26,404 bases of DNA from VFJL01 sp043752345 (GTDB lineage Bacteria; Pseudomonadota; Gammaproteobacteria; Burkholderiales; Nitrosomonadaceae), in the NCBI GenBank assembly GCA_043752345.1, contig JAYUYT010000088.1, forward strand, positions 1 through 26,404. The letters are read 5' to 3'. A program made the position numbers and the translations under genes. A model generated the notes under the pieces. It did no database searches. It was not told the origin of the DNA and saw only the letters and a list, made by a program, of their open reading frames with translations. The number at the start of each line of letters is the position of its first letter. Position 1 is the first letter of the stretch. Positions 1 through 8,088 of this stretch are shown piece after piece.

Positions 1-2
1 TC

Positions 3-67
3 GTAGGGTGCATTCCATGCACCAGATACACACGGCAAATCAACGTGGTGCATGGAATGCACCCTAC
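3..67. repeat. Perfect 22-bp inverted repeat (REP-like palindrome)
   Basis: The arms at 3-24 and 46-67 are exact reverse complements (core GGTGCATGGAATGCACC) around a 21-bp spacer. Each arm is also partly self-complementary around GCATTCCATGC or GCATGGAATGC. No ORF covers it. It looks like an intergenic palindromic repeat; the window edge cuts whatever lies to the left. Confidence 0.75.
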
Positions 68-114
68 ATGGTTATTGTTTTGAAAGATAAATGGAATGAG
101 TACAGAAACGAAGC

Positions 115-177
115 AAGATTTCTCCCTTCGGTCGAAATGACAGGGGCGTTGTCATCCCAAACGAAGTGAGGGATCTT
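115..177. repeat. Imperfect 28-bp inverted repeat with 7-bp loop
   Basis: The left arm (115-142) and right arm (150-177) are reverse complements with mismatches. Shared blocks are AAGAT, CTC, CTTCG and ATGACA. The short loop means it can fold as a long hairpin in RNA or DNA. It lies upstream of the lipoate cluster in a gene-free stretch (1-264) and looks like a dispersed genomic repeat rather than a dedicated regulator. Confidence 0.65.
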
Positions 178-264
178 GGTTTTGAGCGAATTTTCCATGA
201 TAAAACGACTATTGGATTTTCCGGGTTAAAGCTGGGGTCGTTAGCTTGCTTGCGCTGAAAACAT

Positions 265-579
265 ATGCCTGAGTCACCCTCGCTGATCGACTATCCCTGC
301 GACTTCCCCATCAAAATCATGGGGCACGCGGATACATTAGCGGGGCAGGTAGCTGTTAGCGCGGAGCACACCCTTGTTCAGCAAAGTTTCCCCCAGGCGG
401 TGTTGATGATCGTGAAGCGTCATGCTCCTGATTTTGACGATGCCAGCATGGCAATAAAAATAAGCAAGAAAGGCACCTATCTGAGCCTCACCTGCACCGT
501 CCGCGCCGTCTCCCGTACGCAACTGGACGCACTCTATCAGGAATTGTGCGACCACCCAGCAGTGGTGATGGCGCTTTGA
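265..579 (+). CDS. ybeD: YbeD-like DUF493 family protein
   Basis: A 104-residue soluble protein of the DUF493/YbeD family, small alpha/beta proteins usually encoded beside lipB. The family marks visible are PCDFPIKIMG near residue 11 and a C-terminal block with KKGTYLSLTCTV followed by QLDALYQEL. E. coli YbeD is somewhat shorter, so this copy has an N-terminal extension of roughly ten residues. The start ATG at 265 has no strong Shine-Dalgarno sequence. The stop lies 8 nt before the preferred lipB start, so the two are very likely co-transcribed. A regulatory link to lipoate is the usual suggestion for the family but is not proven by the sequence. Confidence 0.85.
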   Translation: MPESPSLIDYPCDFPIKIMGHADTLAGQVAVSAEHTLVQQSFPQAVLMIVKRHAPDFDDASMAIKISKKGTYLSLTCTVRAVSRTQLDALYQELCDHPAVVMAL

Positions 580-587
580 GCCCAGAC

Positions 588-1232
588 ATGAGTACCTTCT
601 GTCTGGAACCTGTAACTGAAAGCTCAAAGTTCCGGATCAGATACCGTGGGGTGGTGGATTATCTGCCCACCTGGCAGGCAATGAAGAATTTCACCGCGTC
701 CCGCACGCCGGATACAGCCGATGAAATCTGGCTGTTACAGCATCCACCGGTTTATACCCAGGGGGTGGCAGGCAAGCCGGAACACCTGTTGCATAACAAC
801 GGCATTGAGGTGATCCGGGTCGATCGCGGCGGGCAAATCACTTACCACGGCCCCGGCCAGATCGTCGCTTATCTGCTGCTGGACATGCGCCGGCATAAAC
901 TCGGGGTACGTGAACTGGTCAGAAGAATGGAAGGCGCCGTGATAGACTTATTGCAGGATTATCACATCAATGCAGAAGGCCGCACGGATGCGCCCGGCGT
1001 ATATGTGAACGGCGCCAAAATCGCGGCACTGGGCCTGAAAATAAAGAACGGCTGCTGCTACCACGGCTTGGCACTCAACGTGCACATGGATCTGGCTCCG
1101 TTTAGCGCGATTAATCCCTGCGGCTATGCGGGATTGCAGGTAACGCAAACGCATGACCTTGGAATAGCCGACGGACTTGAGACATTAAGCAGCGGGCTCG
1201 CAGAGAAATTACAGACACGAATTATTGAATGA
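588..1232 (+). CDS. lipB: Octanoyl-[ACP]:protein N-octanoyltransferase LipB
   Basis: A cytosolic enzyme that moves octanoyl from acyl carrier protein to the lipoyl domains of 2-oxoacid dehydrogenases and glycine cleavage H protein. The 214-residue product has the LipB signature DRGGQITYHGPGQ (residues 79-91), the catalytic lysine in NGAKIAALG (K144) and the acyl-thioester cysteine in INPCGY (C178). A GTG at 546 would add 14 residues but overlaps the ybeD end. The ATG at 588 leaves the family-typical N-terminus and is preferred. It sits between ybeD (8 nt upstream) and lipA (12 nt downstream) in one transcription unit. Confidence 0.95.
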   Translation: MSTFCLEPVTESSKFRIRYRGVVDYLPTWQAMKNFTASRTPDTADEIWLLQHPPVYTQGVAGKPEHLLHNNGIEVIRVDRGGQITYHGPGQIVAYLLLDMRRHKLGVRELVRRMEGAVIDLLQDYHINAEGRTDAPGVYVNGAKIAALGLKIKNGCCYHGLALNVHMDLAPFSAINPCGYAGLQVTQTHDLGIADGLETLSSGLAEKLQTRIIE

Positions 1233-1244
1233 AAAAATTCCCTT

Positions 1245-2183
1245 ATGACCACTGAAACCCGCCAGAAAGGCGCGGATAAAACCGCGCGCAACCCGATCAA
1301 GATCGTGCCGCAGACCGAGTTCCTGCGCAAGCCGTCGTGGATACGTGTGCGTTCCTCCAACAGTCAGGAGTTCTACGAAGTCAAACGCATCCTGCGCGAA
1401 CAGAAGCTGCACACGGTATGCGAGGAAGCCTCCTGCCCCAACATCGGCGAGTGCTTCGGCAAGGGTACCGCCACCTTCATGATCCTGGGCGATCTCTGCA
1501 CCCGCCGCTGCCCGTTCTGCGATGTGGCACACGGCAAACCACTGCCGCCGGATGCCGAAGAGCCGCTGCATCTGGCACAATCGATCGCCGCCATGAAGCT
1601 GAAATACGTGGTCATCACCAGCGTTGACCGCGATGATCTGCGCGACGGCGGCGCCCAGCATTTTGCCGATTGCATCCGGCAGGTGCGCGCGCATTCGCCG
1701 CAGACAAAAGTCGAAATCCTGGTGCCGGATTTCCGTGGCAGACTGGAAGTCGCGCTGGAAAAATTATCTGCCTGCCCGCCTGACGTGCTGAATCATAATC
1801 TCGAAACCGTGCCGCGCCTCTACAAGCAGTGCCGTCCCGGCGCGGATTATGTCCATTCGCTGAAACTGCTGCAGGATTTCAAGGCACGCTTTCCCGCAAT
1901 TCCCACCAAATCCGGGTTAATGCTGGGCCTGGGCGAAACCGACGAGGAAATTCTGGAAGTGTTGCGCGACCTGCGTAAGCACGCTGTCGAGATGCTCACG
2001 ATCGGCCAGTATCTGCAACCCAGCACCGGACACTTGCCGGTGCTGCGCTATGTGCCGCCGGAGGGCTTCAAGGAATTCGAACGCGCCGCCGTGGCGATGG
2101 GTTTCAGCCATGCCGCCTGTGGGCCGATGGTGCGTTCCAGCTACCACGCCGACCAGCAGGCGCACGAAGCCGGCGTGGTATAA
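1245..2183 (+). CDS. lipA: Lipoyl synthase LipA
   Basis: A radical SAM enzyme that inserts two sulfur atoms into protein-bound octanoyl groups to make lipoyl cofactor, acting directly after LipB. The 312-residue product has both iron-sulfur sites: the auxiliary cluster cysteines C59, C64 and C70 (CEEASCPNIGEC) and the radical SAM motif CTRRCPFC (C85, C89, C92). The C-terminal RSSY (297-300) carries the serine ligand known for the auxiliary cluster. Length and motifs are complete and no damage is seen. The start is 12 nt after the lipB stop, consistent with an operon. Confidence 0.97.
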   Translation: MTTETRQKGADKTARNPIKIVPQTEFLRKPSWIRVRSSNSQEFYEVKRILREQKLHTVCEEASCPNIGECFGKGTATFMILGDLCTRRCPFCDVAHGKPLPPDAEEPLHLAQSIAAMKLKYVVITSVDRDDLRDGGAQHFADCIRQVRAHSPQTKVEILVPDFRGRLEVALEKLSACPPDVLNHNLETVPRLYKQCRPGADYVHSLKLLQDFKARFPAIPTKSGLMLGLGETDEEILEVLRDLRKHAVEMLTIGQYLQPSTGHLPVLRYVPPEGFKEFERAAVAMGFSHAACGPMVRSSYHADQQAHEAGVV

Positions 2184-2201
2184 CGCATCCAGGAAAACAA
2201 A

Positions 2202-2915
2202 ATGCCCCATCGGAACGACAGAAACCACCGACCGATGCATGCCACTGGCGCTCTTCTTGTTTTATTCTGCCTTTCTTCACCCATTTTCGCTGCCGGTATC
2301 GATACCCTCTCCAACGAGGAAGCCGCCGACGGTCTGAAGCAGGCGCTCGCTCAGAGCGTCACTGTGGCGACAAGAAAACTGACAGCAGGCAACGGATTTC
2401 TCGGTAATGCCGGAGTCAGGATTCCACTGCCCAGGTCGCTGCAAAAAGCGGAAGGAGCAATGCGCAAGTTCGGCATGAACAAGCAGGCTGATGCATTAAT
2501 CATCGCCATGAATCGCACGGCGACAGCGGCGGCACCTGAAGCGATGATATTGCTGGTAGATGCTGTGAGAAGAATGACCATGGAAGATGCCAAAGCAATA
2601 CTTGCTGGCGACGATGATGCAGCTACTCAATACTTCCGCGATGCCACCTCGGAACCTCTCGCCAAGAAACTCCTGCCCATTGTGCGCAATGAAATTGCCC
2701 AGACGGGGCTGCTCAATCAACTCAACGAGTTTCTCCGCAGGGGTGTGAAGTTCGGCCTGGTGACAGAAAAAGAAGTGGACGTCGAGAACTACCTGACACA
2801 GAAAATCCTGGATGGTTACTTTCTGATGATGGCGGAAGAAGAGCGCGCCATCCGCAACGACCCGATCGGTCAAGGTAACAAGCTACTGCAGGAAGTATTC
2901 GGCGCACTCAAGTAA
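2202..2915 (+). CDS. Exported DUF4197 domain protein
   Basis: A 237-residue protein with an N-terminal signal peptide (a basic start, then a hydrophobic stretch ending near SSPIFAAG, residues 16-32) followed by a DUF4197 domain. Recognisable family pieces are GFLGNAGVRIPLP, MNRTATAAAPEA, VDAVRRMTMEDAKAIL and DDAATQYFR. The family is helical and periplasmic or envelope-located, with no established biochemical role. The ATG at 2202 has AGGA about 9 nt upstream; an inner ATG at 2235 would give a shorter, more usual signal peptide. It follows lipA by 18 nt and may be read through from it. It converges with the lipoprotein gene on the other strand after only 22 bp, with no clear terminator between them. 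Confidence 0.85.
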   Translation: MPHRNDRNHRPMHATGALLVLFCLSSPIFAAGIDTLSNEEAADGLKQALAQSVTVATRKLTAGNGFLGNAGVRIPLPRSLQKAEGAMRKFGMNKQADALIIAMNRTATAAAPEAMILLVDAVRRMTMEDAKAILAGDDDAATQYFRDATSEPLAKKLLPIVRNEIAQTGLLNQLNEFLRRGVKFGLVTEKEVDVENYLTQKILDGYFLMMAEEERAIRNDPIGQGNKLLQEVFGALK

Positions 2916-2937
2916 GAATTTACACCCTCCTTACTCC

Positions 2938-3564
2938 TTACTCCCTGCCCCCTGCTTCCGGTCTTGCTACAAGCCAGTCAATCAAATCTCCGGCCAGTTT
3001 GTCACTCGCCTCGGTCAAGGCATGCACCGCGCCCGTGGCATTGGCCGTGGGAGCCGCCTGTTCCACGCTAAAGCTGCGCTGGGCCAGTAACGTGCGGGTA
3101 CCGCGCTCGACCAGACTGGCGCGCAATCTGACCACCACACGGCTTTGCTCGACCGTATCAAATACCTGGGTGAATTCTTCCAGTTCAAGGCGCAACGCGT
3201 AGTCCGCCCGCACCCCATCACTGGCACTCACCACCCCGCTGTTGGTGACGACGGTGATACGGCTCCTGATGCGCTGGGTGAGCAGTGTTGCAGGTGCGGC
3301 AGCCCAGCGGCTGTTGGCGTAATTATATGTCTGCGCGGGATCGTGATACGCCAGACGATACTGAATCGCCTGGCTATCCAGCCACGCGGGGGCTGTCGCC
3401 TCCGCTACCAGCAGGCTTGCCCGCAACCGCGGCTGGCCGGATAGGGCGGGAGCGTCCGTTGACTGCAGCAGGCCGAGGTCATACACCGTCGGTGCGATCC
3501 GGACATGGGGTGCGCCGGCACACCCCGCGAGCAGTATGATCGCCAACACAAGAATTTTTTTCAT
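2938..3564 (-). CDS. ABC-transport auxiliary lipoprotein (PqiC/YmbA-like)
   Basis: A 208-residue lipoprotein with a short signal peptide and lipobox LAGC (lipidated C15), then a domain of the ABC-type transport auxiliary lipoprotein family. This family includes PqiC/YmbA and accompanies MCE-type lipid transporters. Family pieces seen are YDLGLL near the mature N-terminus, W-LDSQAIQYRLAY in the middle and YALRLELEEFTQVFD later. It is the last gene of the mla-type operon, and its ATG overlaps the stop of the MCE gene by 4 nt, which implies translational coupling. Likely role: outer-membrane-facing partner of the transporter in the periplasm. Confidence 0.82.
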   Translation of the reverse strand: MKKILVLAIILLAGCAGAPHVRIAPTVYDLGLLQSTDAPALSGQPRLRASLLVAEATAPAWLDSQAIQYRLAYHDPAQTYNYANSRWAAAPATLLTQRIRSRITVVTNSGVVSASDGVRADYALRLELEEFTQVFDTVEQSRVVVRLRASLVERGTRTLLAQRSFSVEQAAPTANATGAVHALTEASDKLAGDLIDWLVARPEAGGRE

Positions 3565-4472
3565 TTGGATAGGCCCTGTGGCGGTATAAAACCATTTTCT
3601 CCCGGACCTGGCGGCGGTGGCAATCTGCCAAACAGCAAGCTGCGGGGTTGTTCTTCCAGTTGCAGCAGAACGCGATCCACACTGCGAGTGTTGCGCGTGA
3701 TGCCATGGCTTGCATCACGCAGTTTAGGCAGGATGTCTGCGAGCTCTTCGGCAGTATCGGACAGGCTGTCAACGGCCCCTCCCTGCTGATTTATTTTCAC
3801 CACGATCTGGTTGAGGTCTGTCATCAACTGGCTGGCACGCTTCAGCGTGACGCTGGCTTCAGCAGTCAATTCCGGCAAAGCCTTGAGTCCCGGCTGCAAT
3901 TGGTCGGCAATACTATCGAAACGACCGCTTGCCCCCTCCACGTTTTCCAGAATGTGTGAGATGCGCACCTGATTCTGCTCACCCAGCAATGTATTCAGAC
4001 GCTCTGCCAGTTCATTTGCATTGCTGAGCAGTTGTCGGCCGGAATCGGCTATGTTATCCAGGGCGGAAGGACGCAGAGGAATCCGCGCGGGGTTATCCGG
4101 ATCAGTCTGCAATCGTTCAGCCTGTTTGCCACCATCATCCAATTGCACGAATGCAAGGCCCGTCAGGCCTTGATAGCCCAACTGTGCATAAGTGTATTTG
4201 GTCAGCGGCACGTCTCGATTCACGGCAATGCGGACAAGAATGATCTGCGCATTTTCCGGATCCAGGCGGATACCCTCCACTTTGCCGACGCTCACGCCAC
4301 GGTAACGGACCGCCGCCTGCGGATTCAGTCCCGTTACCGGAACTTCCGACACCAGCAAATACCTGTCACGCACCACGGCTTCACCGCCGAACCAGACGGC
4401 GGCGGCCGCCACTGCCATACTCAGAAAAATTACGAATAGACCGGCTGCAAGGGCATGGGCACGATTTTCCAT
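3561..4472 (-). CDS. mlaD: MlaD-type MCE domain protein
   Basis: A 303-residue inner-membrane-anchored MCE protein. One N-terminal membrane segment (about residues 7-28) is followed by an MCE domain at roughly 35-115, including GLNPQAAVRYRGVSVGKV and YTYAQLGYQGLTGLAFVQL. A long helical, probably coiled-coil region (about 125-270) and a proline-rich tail follow. MCE proteins form hexameric rings that pass lipids between the permease and the periplasm. A strong AAGGAGGT lies just upstream of the ATG. The product is longer than E. coli MlaD because of the C-terminal helices, closer to the PqiB/TTG2C style. The symbol is by family resemblance. Confidence 0.85.
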   Translation of the reverse strand: MENRAHALAAGLFVIFLSMAVAAAAVWFGGEAVVRDRYLLVSEVPVTGLNPQAAVRYRGVSVGKVEGIRLDPENAQIILVRIAVNRDVPLTKYTYAQLGYQGLTGLAFVQLDDGGKQAERLQTDPDNPARIPLRPSALDNIADSGRQLLSNANELAERLNTLLGEQNQVRISHILENVEGASGRFDSIADQLQPGLKALPELTAEASVTLKRASQLMTDLNQIVVKINQQGGAVDSLSDTAEELADILPKLRDASHGITRNTRSVDRVLLQLEEQPRSLLFGRLPPPPGPGENGFIPPQGLSK

Positions 4473-4481
4473 GCTACCTCC

Positions 4482-5264
4482 TTATAAGATATCGCCATTA
4501 TTTCCCAGCACCTTCTTACCACGCTCACCGAGAAAAAATTTTTTCATGAACGGGTGGTTGGTACTGATCACTTCCCGCAGAGTACCCAGCGCCAACAGGC
4601 GCTGCTCAGCCAACACTGCCACGCGATCGGCCAGCGCCACTAACGTATCCAGATCATGCGTTGCCATGACGATGGTCAGCGTCAATTCGGAGCGCAATGC
4701 CTGAATCAGCTTGACGAAACCTTCGCTCAGTACCGGATCCAGCCCGGAAGTCGGCTCGTCCAGAAACAGCAGCTCTGGATCCAGTGCCATGGCGCGTGCC
4801 AGCGCGATACGTTTGATCATTCCGCCTGAAAGCTCGGCGGGCATTTTGTTTGCATGCTGCGCGTCAATCTCCACCATTTTGAGCTTGAGCATAACCAGAT
4901 CGCGTATCATGCGCTCGTCCAGCGTGCGCAGCTCGCGCATGGGTAGCGCAATATTGTCAAACACCGACAGTGCGCTGAACAAGGCACCCTTCTGAAACAG
5001 TATCCCACAGCGATTGCGCATGCTTTGTAGCTTATTGCGGTCGGCGCCATGTACGGGCTGGCCAAAAACCCGCACTACCCCTTGTGCCGGTGTTTCCAAA
5101 CCCAGCATCTGCCGCAGCAGCACGGTCTTGCCGCTGCCGGAACTGCCCACCAGCGCCAGCACCTCGCCGCGATGCACACATAGATTGATGTCCTCGTGCA
5201 CCACATGGTTGCCAAAACGGCTATGCAGTCCTTCAACCTCGATAATGCAGTCTGCGTTCGTCAT
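4482..5264 (-). CDS. mlaF: Mla-type ABC transporter ATP-binding protein
   Basis: A 260-residue ABC ATPase that would power the lipid transporter from the cytosolic face. Walker A is GSSGSGKT (40-47), the Q-loop is FQ (90-91), the signature is LSGGM (145-149, the form usual for MlaF/Ttg2A), Walker B leads into FLDEP (167-171) and the switch histidine is in MATHD (H203). All catalytic elements are intact. It lies 9 nt upstream of mlaD and 12 nt downstream of the permease gene on the same strand. Confidence 0.9.
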   Translation of the reverse strand: MTNADCIIEVEGLHSRFGNHVVHEDINLCVHRGEVLALVGSSGSGKTVLLRQMLGLETPAQGVVRVFGQPVHGADRNKLQSMRNRCGILFQKGALFSALSVFDNIALPMRELRTLDERMIRDLVMLKLKMVEIDAQHANKMPAELSGGMIKRIALARAMALDPELLFLDEPTSGLDPVLSEGFVKLIQALRSELTLTIVMATHDLDTLVALADRVAVLAEQRLLALGTLREVISTNHPFMKKFFLGERGKKVLGNNGDIL

Positions 5265-5276
5265 CCCATTATCGCC

Positions 5277-6413
5277 CTACTTAATTCCCACGTCGGAGAA
5301 AATAACGGCAAAAATTGCATCGATGATAATGACAACAGTGATCGCGGTCACCACTGAATTGGTAGTACCGGCACCCAGGCTTTCGGTGTCGGATTTGATC
5401 CGCAAGCCGAAATGGCAAGCAATGAGCGCGATTATCATGCCACACACCACACCTTTCCCTAGTCCTAACCATAAATTGGCGAGCGGCACCGCATCCGGCA
5501 GCTTGTTGAGAAAAAAGTGGTAACTCAGCCCTAACTGCAGTTCGGCCACCACCATCCCCCCCAACAACGCTATGGCGCTGGTCCACAGCACCACCAGCGG
5601 CATGGCGATGCCGAGCCCAATGACTTTGGGCAGCACCAGCCGCAAGCTGTGAGGGATGCCCATCACAGTCAGCGCATCCAGTTCCTCGGTTACCCGCATC
5701 ACGCCCAGTTGCGCGGTCATGGAAGAACCGGAACGTCCCGCCACCAGAATTGCCGCCAGCATCGGGCCAAGTTCGCGGATGATGCTCATGCCCAGAATAT
5801 TGATAATGAAAATATCCGCACCAAACATCTGCAACTGTTTGGAAGAGAGATAGCTCAACACGACGCCGATAAGGAACCCCACCAGCGCGGTAATACCCAG
5901 TGCCTGCGCGCCGGTACGAAATAGATTGGCAGAAATTTCACGCCAGGGAATGCGTGCAGGATGAGCGGCCAGATACTTCAGGTCCAGCAACAATTGTCCC
6001 GCCAGTATGACTATGCCAGTCAAATGCTCCCACAACAGGAAAACCGCATCGCCCAGCTTCTTGACCGGTCGCAGCAAATCGCGTGGAAGAGGCGCAGGCA
6101 GCGGCGGTGCTTTCCCCAGGCGGCTGAACAGTCTCTCCTGTTCCGGGCGCAGCAGCAGGTGTTGCGGACGATGTGCGCCCCAGGCCCGCCACAGCAGTAC
6201 CGCCCCGGCATCATCCATCTGCTCGATCCCGGTCAAATCCCAATGCAATCGCGGGTCGGCGGCATAGTCAGCCAGTTCATTGGATAACGCCTGCAGCCGC
6301 TGCCCCAGCGCAGCCAAAGTACAGTTACCAGTAACCAGCAAACATGGCGCGCCATTCTCACCGGTTACCCGGCGCAACAGCATTGAACCTAAATCCGGCA
6401 GTTGATCGCTCAT
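5277..6413 (-). CDS. mlaE: MlaE-type permease with N-terminal STAS-like domain
   Basis: A 378-residue ABC permease and the first gene of the operon. Residues 1-100 form a soluble STAS-like segment (for example LHWDLTGIEQMDDAGAVLLW), corresponding to the separate MlaB protein of E. coli. Residues 140-378 are the MlaE permease, with several membrane helices and the family coupling segment EELDALTVMGI. It should act in the inner membrane with the ATPase and the MCE protein. No separate mlaB gene is present nearby, as expected for a fused form. The ATG at 6413 has only a weak upstream ribosome site. The operon promoter must lie to its right, near the stem-loop repeat. Confidence 0.87.
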   Translation of the reverse strand: MSDQLPDLGSMLLRRVTGENGAPCLLVTGNCTLAALGQRLQALSNELADYAADPRLHWDLTGIEQMDDAGAVLLWRAWGAHRPQHLLLRPEQERLFSRLGKAPPLPAPLPRDLLRPVKKLGDAVFLLWEHLTGIVILAGQLLLDLKYLAAHPARIPWREISANLFRTGAQALGITALVGFLIGVVLSYLSSKQLQMFGADIFIINILGMSIIRELGPMLAAILVAGRSGSSMTAQLGVMRVTEELDALTVMGIPHSLRLVLPKVIGLGIAMPLVVLWTSAIALLGGMVVAELQLGLSYHFFLNKLPDAVPLANLWLGLGKGVVCGMIIALIACHFGLRIKSDTESLGAGTTNSVVTAITVVIIIDAIFAVIFSDVGIK

Positions 6414-6765
6414 TTTTCAGTTTAACCCGGATAGTCCATAGCGGCTTTCTTCAGCGCTTGATCTTCATCTTTTTGGTGAGCTCGCTACAGGGCAGATTGC
6501 ACGATTTTTGCAGCGCATGGCTGCGTTGCAACTCCTTTGAATGGAATAACCATTCCGCGTCGTTGCGCCTTGCCCTGCGCTGCAAAAATCGCACACTCTA
6601 CCCCGTCCAACTGCCGGATTTAGGCTGAGGGATTACTCGGTTGGTTCTCTGTCATCAGGATGAAGGCAACCCCGTTTGTTGGAACAGAGACCTATGCTGC
6701 ACATTACAATTCGGATGGACTCCCGTAGTAGATCCCATCCATGGTTCTCCGGTCAAGTATCAAAC
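6414..6765. other. Intergenic stretch holding a stem-loop repeat
   Basis: This 352-bp gap lies between the start of the mla-type operon and the end of the cytochrome gene, both minus strand. The only structure found is the repeat at about 6490-6605, listed separately. Short plus-strand frames here are repeat-derived and show no protein features. The promoter of the mla-type operon is expected here, but no convincing -35/-10 pair was identified. Confidence 0.6.
6490..6605. repeat. Long stem-loop repeat element
   Basis: The 16-bp arms CGATTTTTGCAGCGCA (6502-6517) and its exact complement (6576-6591) enclose a second small hairpin, GAATGG-AATAA-CCATTC (6539-6555). The central GGAATAACCATTC also occurs in the element at 10654-10925 (10840-10852), which links the two as members of one repeat group. 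It is non-coding and could fold into an extended hairpin in a transcript from either strand. Confidence 0.7.
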
Positions 6766-7233
6766 TCAATGTTTATGCCGTATGGGTTGAGTGTGCGACT
6801 TCGCAGGCTGGCCTGTAATACGAATCTGATAAGCATCGTGGCAGGCAACACACTTGCTCATCGATTCGCTTAATTGCTTCAACGTGTGCTTGGGATTTTT
6901 CAACGATTCCGCGTCAGCGGCTATCTGGTCAAAATCCTTGTGTACCGACATACCCAGCTGCATGAACTCCTGCGGCAGCACTGCCTGCATGTGATCTTCG
7001 CCCTTGTGTGCCATGCCCGTACCCAGCGGACGCGCATGACGGGCCACCGCCGCCATGTCGTCCAGAACCAGCGCGGACAGGATATTCTGTGTTCCTGCGA
7101 GTAATGCGCGCATTTCAGTGAGGATATGGTTACGCTGCATCTCGGTAATCGGCAGGACTCGACGCCTATCAACCTCATCCGCCGTCACGGTGGTGGTAAT
7201 CAGACACAATGCCATGGCAAGAATCTTCTTCAA
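6766..7233 (-). CDS. Class II (c'-like) cytochrome c family protein
   Basis: A 155-residue periplasmic haem protein. A signal peptide (about 1-18, ending TVTAD) precedes a helical region, and a single haem-binding site CVACH lies near residue 131, close to the C-terminus. The placement and following residues (CVACHDAYQI) are typical of the four-helix cytochrome c' class. The codon at 7233 is TTG; a clean AGGAGG 5 nt upstream and the MKKILAMALC signal peptide starting there make it the likely start. It lies 54 bp downstream of the rhodanese gene on the same strand, which suggests an operon. Electron carrier or ligand-binding roles are both possible for this class; the partner is unknown. Confidence 0.82.
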   Translation of the reverse strand: MKKILAMALCLITTTVTADEVDRRRVLPITEMQRNHILTEMRALLAGTQNILSALVLDDMAAVARHARPLGTGMAHKGEDHMQAVLPQEFMQLGMSVHKDFDQIAADAESLKNPKHTLKQLSESMSKCVACHDAYQIRITGQPAKSHTQPIRHKH

Positions 7234-7238
7234 GTTAA

Positions 7239-7244
7239 CCTCCT
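7239..7244 (-). promoter_or_regulatory. Strong Shine-Dalgarno deciding a TTG start
   Basis: On the minus strand AGGAGG lies 5 nt before the TTG at 7233. There is no in-frame ATG that would keep the signal peptide whole, so this site supports TTG initiation. Confidence 0.75.
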
Positions 7245-7254
7245 GTACGATTAA

Positions 7255-7273
7255 GGAACCGCTGAACCAGTCC
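7255..7273. repeat. Solitary element end resembling the 10.65-kb MITE terminus
   Basis: GGAACCGCTGAACCAGTCC matches the left end of the element at 10654 (GGAACCACTGAACGAGTCC) at 17 of 19 positions. It is preceded by TTAA, which fits the YTAR target preference known for IS5-subgroup elements. No second end is found, so it is a solo end or remnant inside the 54-bp gap between the rhodanese and cytochrome genes. Confidence 0.45.
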
Positions 7274-7287
7274 AGACAAGGTTGTTG

Positions 7288-7698
7288 TCACTCAACCACC
7301 AATCCGGCCTCTTTCCATTGTGGCCAGCCTTCCCGGTAATAAAGCACTTTGCTCCATCCCCACGCCACGGCTTTCTCGCTGGCAATTGAACTGCCCTTGC
7401 AGTTGAGGCCGTTGCAGTAAAAAACCACCACCTGGTCTTTCTTCACAATGGCGCTTAGATTTTCCTCGGTGAAATTCTCGCTGTTGATCGCCAGATGTCT
7501 GGCGCCCGGTATATGGCCGTTGTTGAAATCCTCCGCCCGGCGTACATCGACAAAGATGTAGCCTTTATTCAACAGTATCTTGGCAGTAGCGGTGCCGATG
7601 GTACTGGCTCCAGTCACCGTGTTCGGGGCTGGATCCACAGCCAGCGCAGAGGTCGCCAGTAATAATAAAACCAAGGGTAGAAGTAGGTGATTTTTCAT
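7288..7698 (-). CDS. Periplasmic rhodanese-like domain protein
   Basis: A 136-residue exported single-domain rhodanese. The signal peptide (1-20, ending TSALAVD) is followed by the rhodanese fold: YIFVDVRRAEDFNNGHIPGARHL and the active-site loop FYCNGLNCKGSS, with the likely catalytic cysteine just after FY. Such proteins carry sulfur as persulfide or act in periplasmic redox and stress functions; the substrate is not readable here. The loop holds a second cysteine four residues on. It is the first gene of a probable pair with the cytochrome c. No strong ribosome site is visible before the ATG. Confidence 0.85.
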   Translation of the reverse strand: MKNHLLLPLVLLLLATSALAVDPAPNTVTGASTIGTATAKILLNKGYIFVDVRRAEDFNNGHIPGARHLAINSENFTEENLSAIVKKDQVVVFYCNGLNCKGSSIASEKAVAWGWSKVLYYREGWPQWKEAGLVVE

Positions 7699-8088
7699 TT
7701 CTCAGCTTCAAGTTTGAATGCAGCCATCAATCCCGCACACCATAGTAGAACTCGCAGGGTTTTCCGGTCAAGCAATGGATGCACCACAGACCAATGGTAG
7801 CAGGTTAAACACCATGCCCATCCTGACAGATCAGTCAGCGGGGCATCGCTGACTTTGAATGTTCGGCATATCTGTCCTATAAACGAAATGTTAAGCGTTA
7901 TTGTCCGTCAGGCCGGATTTGAGTATCACGGAGCAGATGATGACATTGCCTCTGCAATACCGGCAGCACCCGACCCTCGAATCGAATGCAGAATAGAAGC
8001 CGCCCATGATAGATCGGAATGTGGGATTGCAGCCCTTATCCATTGTGGGAGACCGCTGCGGTCCGCAAGCGGCTGATCCAGCTCTAGC
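7699..8088. other. Divergent intergenic region, no gene seen
   Basis: These 390 bp separate the minus-strand rhodanese gene from the plus-strand kinase/ATPase gene, so promoters for both are expected. A frame at 7855-8076 lacks family features and a ribosome site and is not accepted as a gene. No repeat or structured RNA was recognised. Confidence 0.5.

Noticed and set aside
7855..8076. Plus-strand frame of 73 codons before the kinase gene
   Set aside because: No ribosome site, no recognised motif, and it lies where promoters of two divergent genes are expected.
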